In this document: positions 22,045 through 32,279 of the stretch, piece by piece
How positions within the stretch are numbered: the stretch's first letter is position 1
How the letters are laid out: every line of letters starts with the position of its first letter
The notes under the pieces: model-generated
The model's input: the letters and a program-made list of their open reading frames with translations, nothing else
What the model was told of the DNA's origin: nothing
The model's database searches: none
Source of the DNA: Halocaridina rubra
Lineage: Eukaryota > Arthropoda > Malacostraca > Decapoda > Atyidae
Reading direction: 5' to 3'
Length of the DNA: 64,000 bases
Assembly: GCA_037179515.1 (NCBI GenBank)
Contig: JAXCGZ010001915.1
Span: 109,501-173,500, forward strand
Translations under genes and position numbers: made by a program

Positions 22045-22736
22045 ACATTACTGCATTTATTACATGACTTCCCATACACTGGGCATTTACGAGGTAAATG
22101 GGAATGCCCACAGACTTTACACTTATTTTCTATGGTGTTGGTTGCTTCCCTCTTACCTCTTAGGAATTTCACCTCATCAATGTTCTTACGTTGCTCTTTC
22201 TCATGTTTCCTACCCTCATGGGCATCATTATGCGTCTAAGAATACTCAACAACATCATCTAAAGTCAAGACCCCATCTTTTGAATAATACAATAGCTCTA
22301 TCTTCTCCGCTAGATCCACTTTCAGTATTCCAGCAACAAACTGATCCTGAATGCTTTACTTTCAATTAGTAAAATCATAATACTCAGACATTGAATACAA
22401 AGCATGAAGGTAGACCTCAGTATCCTCATGTGATTGCTGCATGCGCCGATAAAACACCCAACGAAACCTTAACACATTCTTCCGTGGTGAAAAACAATTC
22501 TTAAATTTCTCTATTACGGTTTTGTAGTCTTTGGCCTCTTCTAACGACGAATTAAGTGTTTTCAAAACCTCCTCCAACTCCGGGCCCATACAATATTTAA
22601 GGCTAGCCACCTGAAATTCTCCAGGTTTACTATTCAATTCCATCAACAGTCGTAGGGTTTCATAATGGGTAATAAACTTATCCCAATTCGGATCAACAAA
22701 ATTTAAATGTTGAGGGGGCTTCTAACACTGTGCCAT
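22045..22736 (-). pseudogene. Gag of element G with zinc knuckle
   Basis: The likely start is the ATG at 22736-22734 (MAQC, then a TAG). The frame then reads LNFVDPNWDKFITHYETL, a common Gypsy gag lead-in, and the capsid part FKNCFSPRKNVLRFRWVFYRRMQQSHEDTEVYLHALY with the R-x-x-F-x-x-R-x-Q-x-x-E pattern. After a stop near 22362 the sequence continues to the nucleocapsid knuckle CKVCGHSHLPRKCPVYGKSCNKC near 22110-22045. At least two nonsense codons are present. Gag would form the particle that packages element RNA. Confidence 0.8.
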
Positions 22737-22876
22737 GATGACCACACACAAAAAAAAATAGTCCTAGCCTATCTTATACAATACACAATTATCAATAACC
22801 TAGGCCTACTCACAGCCATAGTCTTTCTAACCTAGCCTAAACTTTACCTCACGGGACCAGCCCCAGGAAATTCCTT

Positions 22877-22897
22877 CAGTCCTCACTCGGGGCACCA
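22877..22897 (-). promoter_or_regulatory. Primer-binding site of element G
   Basis: The minus strand reads TGGTGCCCCGAGTGAGGA immediately after the LTR end at 22898. The TGG start and zero spacing are typical for a tRNA primer site. I do not assign the tRNA. Confidence 0.75.
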
Positions 22898-23133
22898 TGT
22901 GCATGACAGTAATAACACATCCTACATATCAGAAGTCTATTACCTAAGCTAGGTCTATAAAAGTATCCCTTAAACAGCACTTACTCCTGGGAACAGGTGA
23001 CTCCAAAACATCCAGCGGTATTATAATTCAATGCTACTGAGGACAAATAACATACAAATAGCATACCTGCACCAGTGTATGTGTGCATGAATGTTATAAA
23101 GCAATGGTACAAGCTATACTCACTCGGATCCAA
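22898..23133 (-). repeat. 5' LTR of element G, truncated
   Basis: On the plus strand it starts TGTGCATGACAG and matches 8101-8316, up to the shared ACTCACTCGGATCCAA. The remaining 165 bp of the LTR are missing because element H sequence begins at 23138. Confidence 0.82.
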
Positions 23134-23137
23134 TTAT

Positions 23138-23231
23138 AGATTATTATAACTGAGACAGCCATCCACGGACTTTTATTGTGAACCTTCCTGCCATTATTAA
23201 TGATAGTAATTATTTGAGGACTAACGCAACT
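23138..23231 (+). repeat. 5' LTR remnant of element H
   Basis: AGATTATTATAAC through TTTGAGGACTAAC matches 32046-32134 in the 3' LTR. Only the end of the LTR is kept. After it the two copies diverge, here into TGGTGTATTGTG, a possible but weak primer-binding site. Confidence 0.75.
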
Positions 23232-23452
23232 TGGTGTATTGTGTGGGATAACCTACAATGTCTCTAGAATAAGCTAGTTATGACCGTATACCCATAAGAA
23301 GAAGACTCTCTGTGAAAATAGCTGTGACAAGATAGCCTACACCTGTAGTGTTATTTACATTAGGCTATTGAGAAGATGGCCGACCATTATTGCCTGCCAT
23401 GTCCTCTCTCATTGGAAAAGTAGCTGTGCTGAGAACTGGAAAAGATTTATCT

Positions 23453-24725
23453 GGGAGTTCTAGCTGTATCTAATTAATTCTACAAAAGGAAGGTAAGATG
23501 GATGAAGCTAAGGTTGCATTACTTCTCCTTCACTGTAGTAGTCGTGAGCTACTGGACATCCACAACACACTCCCTGTGTCTGAAGCAGAAAAAAATTATA
23601 AAATGCTAGTGGTCAATTTAAATTTACACTTTGAGCCTAATAAGTACCACATATGAAAGATATTTGTTTAATACAAGGACACAACACCCAGGTGAAAGCA
23701 TAGATATTTTCATCAAAGGCCTAAGGAAAAAAACAAGAAATGTAATTATGGTACTCTGCCTGATGAATTACTAAGAGACAGAGTTATTTGTGGTATAACT
23801 GATGATACTTTGTGGAGCAGGCTTTTGAGGTTAGATGGCCCTAGTTTGGATGAGGTTTTGAAGCAGTGCTGGACCCATGAAGTTGGTGAAGAACACCTCA
23901 AAGAACTTAATGTTCCTTTCCAGTCCAACGTTACTATTATTAGTAAAGTTGCCAAGATCAATGTAAGGGGTACTAAGAAGGAGGAAAGTGAATCCAAAAC
24001 AGACCCTAATGTATGATGATGCAAGTTCTGTGGATTCCAGCATGTACTCAATCAATGATTCTGTACTGTTGTGGATCAAGAATGTCATAGGAGTTCTAGA
24101 TGTATCTCATTAGTTCTGAAAAGGAAGGTAAGTCGGATGAAGCTAAGGTTGCATTACTTCTTCACTGTAGTGGTCGTGAGCTGCTGGACATCTGCAACAC
24201 TTTCCCTGTGTCTGAAGCAGAAAATAATTATAAAATGCTAGTGGTCAATTTAAATTTACACTTTGAGCTTAATAAGTATACCACATATGAAAGATATTTG
24301 TTTAATACAAGGACACAACACCCAGGTGAAAGCATAGATAGTTTCATCAAAGACCTAAGGAAAAAACCAAGAAATGTATTTATGGTACTCTGCCTATTGA
24401 ATTACTAAGAGACAGAGTTATTTGTGGTATAACTGATGATACTTTGTGGAGCAGACTTTTGAGATTAGATGGTCCTAGTTTGGATGAGGTTTTGAAGCAG
24501 TGCTAGACCCATGAAGTTAGGGAAGAACACCTCAAGGAACCTAATGTTCCTTTCCAGTCCAAAGTTAATATTATTAGTAAAGTTGCCAAGATCAATGTAA
24601 GGGGTACTAAGAAAGAGGGAAGTGAACCCAAAACAGACCCTGATGTACGAAGCTGTGATTTCTGTGGATTCCAGCATGTAGTCAATCGACGATTCTATCC
24701 TGCTGCTGATCAAGAATGTCACAAG
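23453..24725 (+). pseudogene. Gag of element H carrying a 636-bp tandem duplication
   Basis: Two adjacent copies of one gag segment start at 23453 and 24089, 636 bp apart. Each contains TTYERYLFNTRTQHPGESID, a capsid motif of Gypsy gags, and ends at a nucleocapsid knuckle (CDFCGFQHVVNRR and ADQECHKCG in copy 2). Copy 2 is the better preserved and runs on into the protease. Copy 1 ends at GATCAAGAATGTCAT and passes straight into copy 2. Both have frameshifts and stops. Confidence 0.78.
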
Positions 24726-24811
24726 TGTGGTCCAAGGACAACGCAAGCCTGGAGTAAAACTATGAGGAACAGGACAGCTCTTCTAGATCAGATGAGTATC
24801 AAGAAAAATCA

Positions 24812-25078
24812 GTGGGTTATCTGCATATTGAGAAGAAATCCTCCAAAATTAATTACTGCAAATTTGGTAAGAAGCAAGATTTAATTCAGCTCGAGTTTCC
24901 AGATCACCACTGTAAATGTGGAGCTTTAATTGATACTGGAGCTGAGGTTACTGTTTTACCTAAGAGGATTTTTGATAGGATGAAGCATAAACCTACATTC
25001 GGTAAAGCCAATACTGGTTTAGTGTCCTTTGCAGGAAATAAAGTTACTCCAATTGGTAAAATTTGGATGACTACATAA
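24812..25078 (+). pseudogene. Aspartic protease of element H
   Basis: The 88-residue frame holds CGALIDTGAEVTVLPKRIFDRM near residues 36-57, with intact DTG, followed by a GLVSFAGNKVTPIGKIWM strand region. The frame stops at 25078 and the link to RT is broken. Of the five altered or intact proteases in the window, this one and the fragment at 2237-2824 keep DTG. Confidence 0.78.
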
Positions 25079-25299
25079 TAGTCATGTTTCATATTGTTGA
25101 CATCTATTGTAAACCTCTACTTTATAGGAATATTTGTGAACTTCTTGGCGTTGTTATATTTATGAAACACTTAACAGCAAAGTCAACAAAGTCTGCAGTT
25201 CCAGTAACAGCAAAGTTAAAATTCCCTGATTTCAGAGTATACTGATGTTTTTCAAGGGTTAGACTGAATTGAAGGTAAAGTTCACCTTGAAGTAGATCC

Positions 25300-25960
25300 C
25301 AGTGAAACCCCCTTAGTGCAACCTAAAAGGAAGGTACCTGTACCACTTAGAGAGGCAAAATTAAATTAAATGGAAAAAAGTGGCGTAATTGTTAAGGAAA
25401 GTATCCAACTGGCTGGGTAAATAGTATGGTGATAGTTGAGAAAGGTGACACTCTTAGAGTATGCATAGATCCTAGATATCTCAATAAGGCATTGAAGAGA
25501 CAACATTATCCCCTCCCTACCATTGAAGAAATCTCAACTAGATTGCCTAATGCTAAAGTATTTTCTGTTCTTGATGCAAACTAGGGAGTTTGGCAATTGG
25601 AACTAGATGAAGCATCATCAAAACTTCTCACTTTCAACACATGCTTTGGTAGGTACAAGTATCTGTGCTTAGGTTTTGGAGTTAGTCCAGCTCCAGAAAT
25701 CTGTCTAAGGAGGATACACGAGATGTTTGATGATCTAGAAGGTGTAGAATTATAATGGATGATATTTGGTCTATGGAAGTGATGAGAGAGAATATGATGA
25801 AAGACTGAAGACTGTGCTGCAGAGATGTCGAGAAAGAAATTTGATGATAAACTCAAATAAACTGAAATTAAAGATAGATCAGATGGAATATATATGTAAT
25901 ATTCTTACCCCTAATGAACTGAAGCCTGAACCTGGGAAAATGTAGAGTATCACAAAATTT
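25300..25960 (+). pseudogene. Reverse transcriptase of element H
   Basis: It reads VEKGDTLRVCIDPRYLNKALKR, HYPLPTIEEISTRLPNAKVFSVLDA (motif A, then a TAG), FNTCFGRYKYLCLGFGVSPAPEI and a shifted-frame MDDIW near 25755 (motif C). It ends in the thumb with LKIDQMEYICNILTPNELKPEP near 25870-25930. A one-base frame change falls just before the DD motif. Confidence 0.8.
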
Positions 25961-26600
25961 CCGCCTCCTCAGGACAAAATTGAACTTCTCAGATTCATGG
26001 GTATGGTTTACTATTTGGCTAAGTTCATTCCTAGACTGTCAGACATAAACAAACCATTAAGAAGATTGTTAGAGAAAAATGCCAACTTTTTTGGGGGTGA
26101 AGAACAAGTACAATGTTTTGAGAAATTAAAGAAACTAGTTAGTGAGGCTCCGGTTCTAAAATTCTACAATGTACGAAAACCAGTAACTGTAATGGTAGAT
26201 TTGTCTGGATATTTTATAGGAGCCAGTATTTTGCAAGATGATAAGCTAGTTGCTTATGCAGCTACCTCACTCACAAAAACACAGAAAAATTATGCTTAAA
26301 TTGAGAAAAAACTTTTGGCTATTGTATTTGGTGAAGAAAAATTTCACTCTTACATATATGGTAATTCAGATATTGTTGTCGAGCCAGACCACAGGCCATT
26401 AGAAACCATTGTTTAAGGAGCCTCTCTCCCTAACTCCTCCAAGGTTGCAAAAAAATGTTGCTCAGACTATTGAAATATAATCTTGAGGTAAAGAACAAGA
26501 AAGGTAAAGAGATGTATGTAGCTGATGCTTTGAGTAGAGTCAACTGGTCTGAGGAGCTTGATAAATCTTTTGATGAAGTTAATGTTAATGTAGTTTCCAT
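25961..26600 (+). pseudogene. RNase H of element H
   Basis: The frame 25997-26299 begins with the connection region MGMVYYLAKFIPRLSDINKPLRRLL. RNase H proper follows: PVTVMVDLSGYFIGASILQ, with a Leu-Ser where Ala-Ser is usual, then a TAA at the QKNYA position, IEKKLLAIVFGEEKFHSYIYG and DHRPLETI. It ends with NKKGKEMYVADALSRV. Two stops and one frameshift break it. Confidence 0.8.
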
Positions 26601-27560
26601 GGACTTAAATGTTGGCACTGGACTGGAAGTTGAAGTATTAAAACAGAAAACCAAGGACGACCTTACTCTGCAGATGCTAAAAGAATGGACTCATGAAGGG
26701 TGGCCTGATAATAAGAATCAAACTCCAGTAGACATACATGTTTACTGGAACTTTAGAGAAGAGATTAGTTATTCCAATGGATTGTTAAGTAAGATGGATA
26801 GAGTAATTGTACCTAAAGACTTGAGATATAAAGTGATGAAGAATCAACATAAGTCACATTAAGGTACTGAAATAACCTTAAAATTAGCTTGGGACCTTGT
26901 AAACTGGCCTGGAATGAATGGAGAATTGAAAGATCTGATTAGCTCTTGTGATACTTGTAATGCTTCCAGTGACCAATAAGCGAAAGAACCTTTGATGTCT
27001 CATCCAGTACCTGATTTGCCGGCAAAAGTTAAGTGCTGACCTGTTTGAGCTAAATGGCAAATCATACCTAATCCATGTTGATTACTACAGTAAGTTTGTA
27101 GAAGTTGACATTAGAAACAACCCATGCATGTAGTGTAATAAAATGCTGTAAGCTCCAGTTTGCGAGGCATGGTATACCTGAAACTATGCACATTGATAAT
27201 GGCTAAAGAGTTTACAAAATTTTGCAAATCTTATGGCTTCCAACACACATCCTCTTCCCCTAGATATCCTCAAAGTAATGGACTAGCTGAGAGAAGTGTT
27301 AGACAATAAAAAAAAACTTATAAGGAAAGCTATACGTGATGGTGGTGATCTTTATCACAGTTTATTAGATTACAGAAATACTCCCATAGTTGGAGATGTC
27401 AGCCCTGCTCAATTGTTGTTTGGCTGCATAACCTGTATCACCTTCCCCTCAGCTCCTATACTACTGAAATCAGAGACTCAAGACCTTATCATTATCAAAA
27501 GACTGTTAAAAGAATGTCAAGATTAACAGAGATTCTACTACGATCAGAGAACATCAATTA
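26600..27560 (+). pseudogene. Integrase of element H, N-terminal and core parts
   Basis: A linker DDLTLQMLKEWTHEGWPDN leads to YWNFREEISYSNGLLSKMDRVIVPKDLR. After a stop at 26862 come WDLVNWPGMNGELKDLISSCDTC (zinc domain), a damaged core near 27030-27260 and GLAERSVRQ at about 27285 (Glu motif). YHSLLDYRNTPIVGDVSPAQLLFG follows, then RFYYDQRTSIN, where the element is cut. The C-terminal module reappears at 31318. Confidence 0.75.
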
Positions 27561-27564
27561 ATTT

Positions 27565-28960
27565 TTACAACAACTACATAAACTGAGGAAGAACTGTCAA
27601 TTTACAGCATTTACTGCTGAACAGTACTGCAAGGACCTGGTTTGAGATGCCATCATAAATACTCTTCAATCTGGCATAATATATCAGTGGTTACTTAAAA
27701 GCCAGGAACTATGTTTGAGGCAGGCAATGAGACTGGAACAGTATGATCAAGCAGCAGCCACCCAAGTTGTTGCTGCTTTACCTGCTGATGATTTGACTGC
27801 AATGAAATCTGACAACTGGCACTTTGTAAACAACACTGTTCGCCCTTCACATACAGAATCAGATAATGATGCTACAACAAACAAGCAATGTTGGTTTGTG
27901 GGGGAATTCTACATCTTCATTCTAAATATCTTGCTCAGACCATTGAGTGTACATCCTGTGTCAAGACAGGTCACTGGGCTATGGTATGTCAGTACCATGG
28001 AGAGTTGCGTGCAATTTCTGCTGCTGCAGTTGACTGCTTATCAACTTCTACTGTTCCTCTTTTGATTAATAACTGTAATGCAACAGCATTGATTGACCCA
28101 GCCAGTTCAGATAGCTTTATAGTTTACAAATTAGCATTGAGACTGAAGCTGCATATCAAGCCCAGTTCCTGAAGTATCACCTTACCAATGGCATCTAAAC
28201 GTGCTCCAGTCAGAGGTGTCTGTCATGCAGATATAATTATAAATGACAAGCATTATAAGAGAACTCTCTTAGAGGCAATCGATGATCTGTGTGTTGATAT
28301 CATCTTAGGCTTGGATTTCCAAATACAGCATGCTGTTGTTACTATCCTGGATGGTAGGCCAAAACCTGAGCTACGGATTAATGACCCAGAAGCCATTATT
28401 TGTAGCTTGGCTGTAGCAGATCTCTCCAAACCACATCTATCTGCTAAAATGAAGGCATATATTAAGCCATTTGTGACTAAATCTCGCGCATACAGTGCTA
28501 TTGATCATCAGTTTATAGTCAAAAGGCGAACATTTGCTAGCAGAAGGTATTATTGAGCCTAGTTTGTCTCCTTGGAGAGTTCAGGTAGATGAGCTTGATT
28601 GCCATAAAAATACGTATGGGTGTAGTTTATTCCAATACTGTAAGTTTGCATACTGACCTAGATGCATATCCTTTGCTCAAGATCGAATCTCTAGTTAATA
28701 AATTTACATTTTCTTTGAAAAGTGTGTATTATTAGGTGCCTTTGAGTCTAATGGATGCCAATTTCAATTCACATGTGTGTCCCTCAGTGTAATTAATGAT
28801 ATGGTGGTTTTTCAGTTGCAATAGTCAAATTTGTTGATGAGAAGACCCTCCAAAATACATTTCTGTTGAAGTCTCTGCAAACATTTTCAAATATAATTAC
28901 CTTTGATATACCTTAAGATGCAATAATTAATATGGGATATAAATGAGAACTGGTAGAACT
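27565..28960 (+). pseudogene. Gypsy fragment I: gag end, protease, RT start
   Basis: A different Gypsy lineage inserted in H. Gag reads FTAEQYCKDLV, INTLQSGIIYQWLLKSQELCLRQAMRLEQYDQAAATQV. A zinc knuckle follows near 27945 (CTSCVKTGHWAMVC). The protease is near 28090-28350 (ATALIDPASSDSFI, then DDLCVDIILGLDFQIQHAVV), with DTG changed to DPA. RT starts near 28540 with EPSLSPWRVQV, a shifted VDYSNTVSLHTDLDAYPLLKI and SLKSVYY, and fades near 28960. No LTR, RNase H or integrase is present. The C-C-H-C knuckle, HTDLDAYPL and short gag suggest a lineage unlike H, G or E. Confidence 0.72.
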
Positions 28961-29179
28961 TCATGTCTCGTATTCTTGGGCACTTCTCAACAACTACAAA
29001 ATGAAAACACTAGGGACAACAAGCCTAAGCGCAAAAGGTTAGCTCCCTGTATCTAGAATTCTCGAACTCTAGAATTATACAATTACTATAACTTCACAAA
29101 TCTGATTATACAGTACACTAAAACTGAATATTTTTATGAAATAGAACATCACTATTTTCTTTTATCTTATTCAGAGTAA
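28961..29179. other. Unassigned AT-rich spacer left of SINE
   Basis: Past the last RT-like reading of fragment I, I see no frame or repeat here. It may be decayed pol of fragment I. Confidence 0.3.
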
Positions 29180-29192
29180 TACATACATTGTA

Positions 29193-29392
29193 CACATGGA
29201 TTCGGTTTTACGTCACGAACTCCCTTTCCTACTAAGGGCTGGGACGGTTGCCTTCTTATGAAGGACTTGTTTTGGCAGATGTAATCATTACCCTGAGTGC
29301 ATGCCCTTACTAACCTCAGTCCGTGACGGGGCACGAACCCTCGACCTGCCGCCTCAGAGTCGCAGATGCTACCATTTTGGCATGGAGACTAC
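29193..29392 (-). mobile_element. tRNA-derived SINE with 13-bp target duplication
   Basis: A 200-bp element on the minus strand between perfect direct repeats TACATACATTGTA at 29180-29192 and 29393-29405. The head reads GTCTCCATGCC, then an A-box-like TGGTAGCATCTG, GACTCTGA in the anticodon-loop position, and a B-box-like GGGTTCGTGCC near 29335. GACTCTGA and the flanking bases resemble tRNA-Gln with anticodon CTG, so a glutamine tRNA origin is inferred. It is not a tRNA gene: the acceptor arms do not pair fully and a 120-bp body follows, including a short inverted repeat (CCTTCATAAGAAGG). An RNA polymerase III internal promoter would drive it. Confidence 0.82.
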
Positions 29393-29405
29393 TACATACA
29401 TTGTA

Positions 29406-29712
29406 AACATAATATGCAGCAAAGAATACATAAAATATTTTAGGCTTCAGTTTTCTCGTCTGCAGCTAGGTCTATGAATATACAGTACGCCGATTGAGTC
29501 AAGCAAATTCTTTCCTTTTTCAGCATACTTGACAATATTACAAGTAAATGGAGCTTTGATAATAATATCAACACGCCACCTTAATCAAAGATGTATTACA
29601 TTCAGGTACCCCTGGTTGTTTGAAAGAATTTAATTTTCTGTTAAGATACAGGTTTAGTAAAAACATCAGCAAATATTATCACAACTTTGAACATAGGAAA
29701 TGTTTACATTTT
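29406..29712. other. Unassigned spacer between SINE and F-type LTR
   Basis: About 300 bp, AT-rich, without a recognisable frame or repeat. Confidence 0.3.
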
Positions 29713-31312
29713 ATGGCAGAGTACTTTGCTCAAAGTCACCAGAGGCTGTAGTAGATGTCTTATTAGTTATTTAGTTAACTTGTAAATGTGTTTTCTTTTC
29801 TTGATAAAAAAAAATACTCCGTGCATTTTGCAGATTATGATTATTTGCGATTTATATTTCAGTATATTGCTAATTTTAAATATAGCTTGTTTAATATTCT
29901 TGTATGTGTATAGAGCTTGATCCCAAGATAGAAATCTCCCCCCTATTTCTCTGCTTTCTGCTTTTTCTTTCCTCTCGTGTACGATGACGTAATCCTAGCG
30001 AGTCTGTTAGATACGTTGTTTAAGCAATTTTGTTACAATAAAATTGTTTTTGCTGATAAATTTTGTTGTTATAAATATTTCACTTGCAGATAATTTTGTT
30101 TAAAATTTGACCCTGCTGATATGTCATTAGCCTGTCTAGATAAATTTTGTTAGCTTCTTTACTATTTGAATATTTAAAAGTCCTTTTCCTGCAATGCAAA
30201 GAACACTTTGCAGAGATTTTACCAGTACCTATTTTGCCCATATATATTTCTCGGTTTTTTTGCTTGCTTCCGCTTGTTGCACCTAAAATACTGTTTCTCC
30301 CTTGCATCTCTGCCATAATTGCCTGCCAGGGATCACCACTATAGTAAAAAAAACACTGGGGGACAAATTACTGCTCTGAAAATACACCATGTAGGCTGGC
30401 TGAAAGATGACGTCACCAAGAGGGATACTTGATCACTCTTAATTGGTGGCCAAACATCCCAGAGGCAAGATTTCATCTCAGCAGTCACTAAGCAAGGAGG
30501 TTTGCTAAGCGAGGAGGTAGGTAGTGCTATCTCAATTCATAGTTTTAAGGAGAGGTATGATAAGTATCACTAAGTACAAAATGGAACCGATTAGGAGATG
30601 GGAAGATACGAGCTTTGGGTTTTTTCCCGTAAGCACAATTAGGTAATCACAATTAGGTAATCACTTACTTCAAACTTTTTTACATGGTGTCTTCACAGGA
30701 ATTCATCTGGCACAAACGAGGTGAGAGATATTGTATGGTAAAGATCGTTGGTCAAGCAAGTTAGGAATTCGAGAAACTGGTTAAATTTGTTACTAGTCAA
30801 ATCCTAAGTAATTTTCTCAGTTCCAACCCCATACAAAATGCCCTTTTGTAGATTATCTAACTGGAATCTCATTTGTCAAATATAATTCCTTGACGTGAAA
30901 ATTACCACCGATATACATTGATAAGAAATTTCCTTCACTGAGGGTGCCAAAGTAAATTCTCGTCTCCAGGAGATTGCTCACGACCGCGTAATAAGCTATC
31001 CCTTCTCCTAACGAATTCTAATTTCATTTCACCCCTTTCTATCATTGTAAATAGAGAGTTTAACGTCAATACTCGTAAATAAAGTGTTATACTATATAAA
31101 TTGGAAATAATCAATAATCTAATTAAATTTTTTTACACTATAAATTGCAAAGAATTATGCCCTGGGAATAAAGTGTTTTGAGTTATAAGTTGCAAATACT
31201 TCATAAGGTGGTTTTGCCCTTTTGGCACTGCAAATATTTTTTGCTAACCAAAACTGAATAAATACATATTCATTTCATAGAATCTTCCTGTATTGCAAAT
31301 AAAGTGTGGTGG
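29713..31312 (+). repeat. Truncated, older LTR of the F family
   Basis: It begins TGGCAGAGTACTTTGCTCAAAG, matching the F LTR start, and can be followed to about 31310 (TTGCAAATAAAGTGT), roughly three quarters of the LTR. Divergence from both F LTRs is clearly higher than theirs from each other, so it is an older copy. Its 3' part is missing, and integrase sequence of element H follows directly. A CR1-like 3' end is inserted at 30488-30664. Confidence 0.82.
30488..30664 (+). mobile_element. CR1-like LINE 3' end inserted in F-type LTR
   Basis: The stretch is the reverse complement of 32188-32345, the 3' end of C1: GCTAAGCGAGGAGGTAG, a TGATAAGTATCACTAAGT segment, then the tail of two ATTAGGTAATCAC units. 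It interrupts the LTR between CAGCAGTC and TTACTTC. At its 5' edge a short slip duplication is seen (CTAAGCAAGGAGG then CTAAGCGAGGAGG). It is a severely 5'-truncated insertion of about 175 bp. Confidence 0.82.
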
Positions 31313-31317
31313 CTCCC

Positions 31318-31631
31318 AGGTCTTACTTGGTGAAGGACGACTTTGGTCAGATATATAGAAGGAATAGAAGGCTTCTGATTAGAACAACGGAGTCCTTCCC
31401 TTAAGTATGAATTATGATTTGGATAATGAAATTAAGATTCCTTCTACTCCTTCTACTCATCAGAATTATAATCTTGTATCATTTCCCAAGTCTAAAACCC
31501 TTGCACAGTCACATATTGTACCTGTAAGAAATCCCTGCTATCCTGAAATTCATGATCTGCCAACAGATCAGAATGTGACTATAACTAGGTCTGGAAGACT
31601 TGTTCATCCACCGAGTAAACTTGACATATAA
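31318..31631 (+). pseudogene. Integrase C-terminus and pol end of element H
   Basis: It reads PRSYLVKDDFGQIYRRNRRLLIRTTESFP, the C-terminal integrase module of metazoan Gypsy elements. After a stop at about 31401 it continues to a tail NVTITRSGRLVHPPSKLDI, and TRSGR-x-x-x-PP is a common end of such polyproteins. It is separated from the rest of the integrase by the insertion block. Confidence 0.75.
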
Positions 31632-31717
31632 TATGGATATGTCTAGTAATTTCACAAGGATCTTTATTTATAAGGCTGTCATTTAATTTTACCTTGCTAA
31701 GGCTATTTTTTTTATTA

Positions 31718-31729
31718 TAAAAAGGAAGC
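31718..31729 (+). promoter_or_regulatory. Polypurine tract of element H
   Basis: AAAAAGGAAG directly precedes the LTR start TGTAAAATTC at 31730. Confidence 0.65.
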
Positions 31730-32134
31730 TGTAAAATTCTTGGCATACATATTACAATATGTATATACTGTATGTATATATAACTAGATGATTATAATAA
31801 GGATATTGTTACTAACCCGCAAGGGTCATATTATTGGCTTACATATTATGATATGCATATATGTATATTACTATGTGATTATAATAAAGATATTGTTACA
31901 AACCCTCAAGAGTCACTTATTCTTAACTGCCCAATTCCAAGTAGTTGGGTAATTAATATGCAAGGACAGTGAGAGTATCATTAGCCTGAACTTCACCATC
32001 CTTTCTAAAGGGAGTTTACAAGGAGGATTTCAGACATTGTACATCAGATTATTATAACGGAGACAGCCACCCTTGGACTTTTATTGTGAACCTTCCTGCC
32101 ATTATTTATGATTGTGATTATTTGAGGACTAACA
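31730..32134 (+). repeat. 3' LTR of element H
   Basis: About 405 bp, starting TGTAAAATTCTTGG after the polypurine tract and ending near GGACTAACA. Its end matches 23138-23231. It contains an internal imperfect duplication of 94 bp: units starting TTGGCATACAT at 31740 and TTGGCTTACAT at 31834, both with GATTATAATAA and GATATTGTTAC. Confidence 0.75.
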
Positions 32135-32279
32135 AAACTGGGGGGCAATTGGGGTCGGGAACCCTGTTAATGAGGAGTGGGAGGTGAGTGATTACCTAAT
32201 TGTGATCACCTAATTGTGTTTACGGGAAAGAGCCCAAAGCTCGTATCTTCCCGTCTCCTGATCGGTTCCATTTTTAGAC

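Larger units (their letters stand above)
18769..23133 (-). mobile_element. Gypsy element G, interior and 5' LTR (rest at 8101-8481)
   Basis: In minus-strand order: 5' LTR (22898-23133, truncated), primer-binding site, gag, protease, RT, RNase H, integrase and polypurine tract; the 3' LTR lies at 8101-8481 beyond inserted F. This is the ordinary Gypsy order, in contrast to F. All domains have frameshifts or stops. On its right the LTR is cut at 23133, where sequence of element H begins within five bases. Confidence 0.85.
23138..32134 (+). mobile_element. Gypsy element H, split by a 3.75-kb insertion block
   Basis: The plus-strand element has the last ~94 bp of its 5' LTR (23138-23231), gag with a tandem duplication, protease, RT, RNase H and integrase up to about 27560. 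Its integrase C-terminus, polypurine tract and complete 3' LTR come at 31318-32134. The protein reading joins across the gap: RFYYDQRTSIN before it, SYLVKDDFGQIYRRNRR after it, which are neighbouring motifs in Gypsy integrases. Between them lie Gypsy fragment I, a SINE and a third F-type LTR. Confidence 0.75.

Noticed and set aside
23225..23245. Primer-binding site TGGTGTATTGTG for element H
   Set aside because: It follows the LTR remnant in the right place but has no strong match to a typical tRNA 3' end, and the 3' copy gives no support.
29335..29392. A functional tRNA gene on the minus strand
   Set aside because: The acceptor arms do not pair fully, and the segment is the head of a 200-bp unit with target duplications, so it is a SINE.
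32139..32165. A second primer-binding site after the H 3' LTR, implying a tandem H element
   Set aside because: The G-rich TGGGGGGCAATTGGGG resembles one, but no gag follows and CR1-like C1 begins 50 bp later; too weak to claim.
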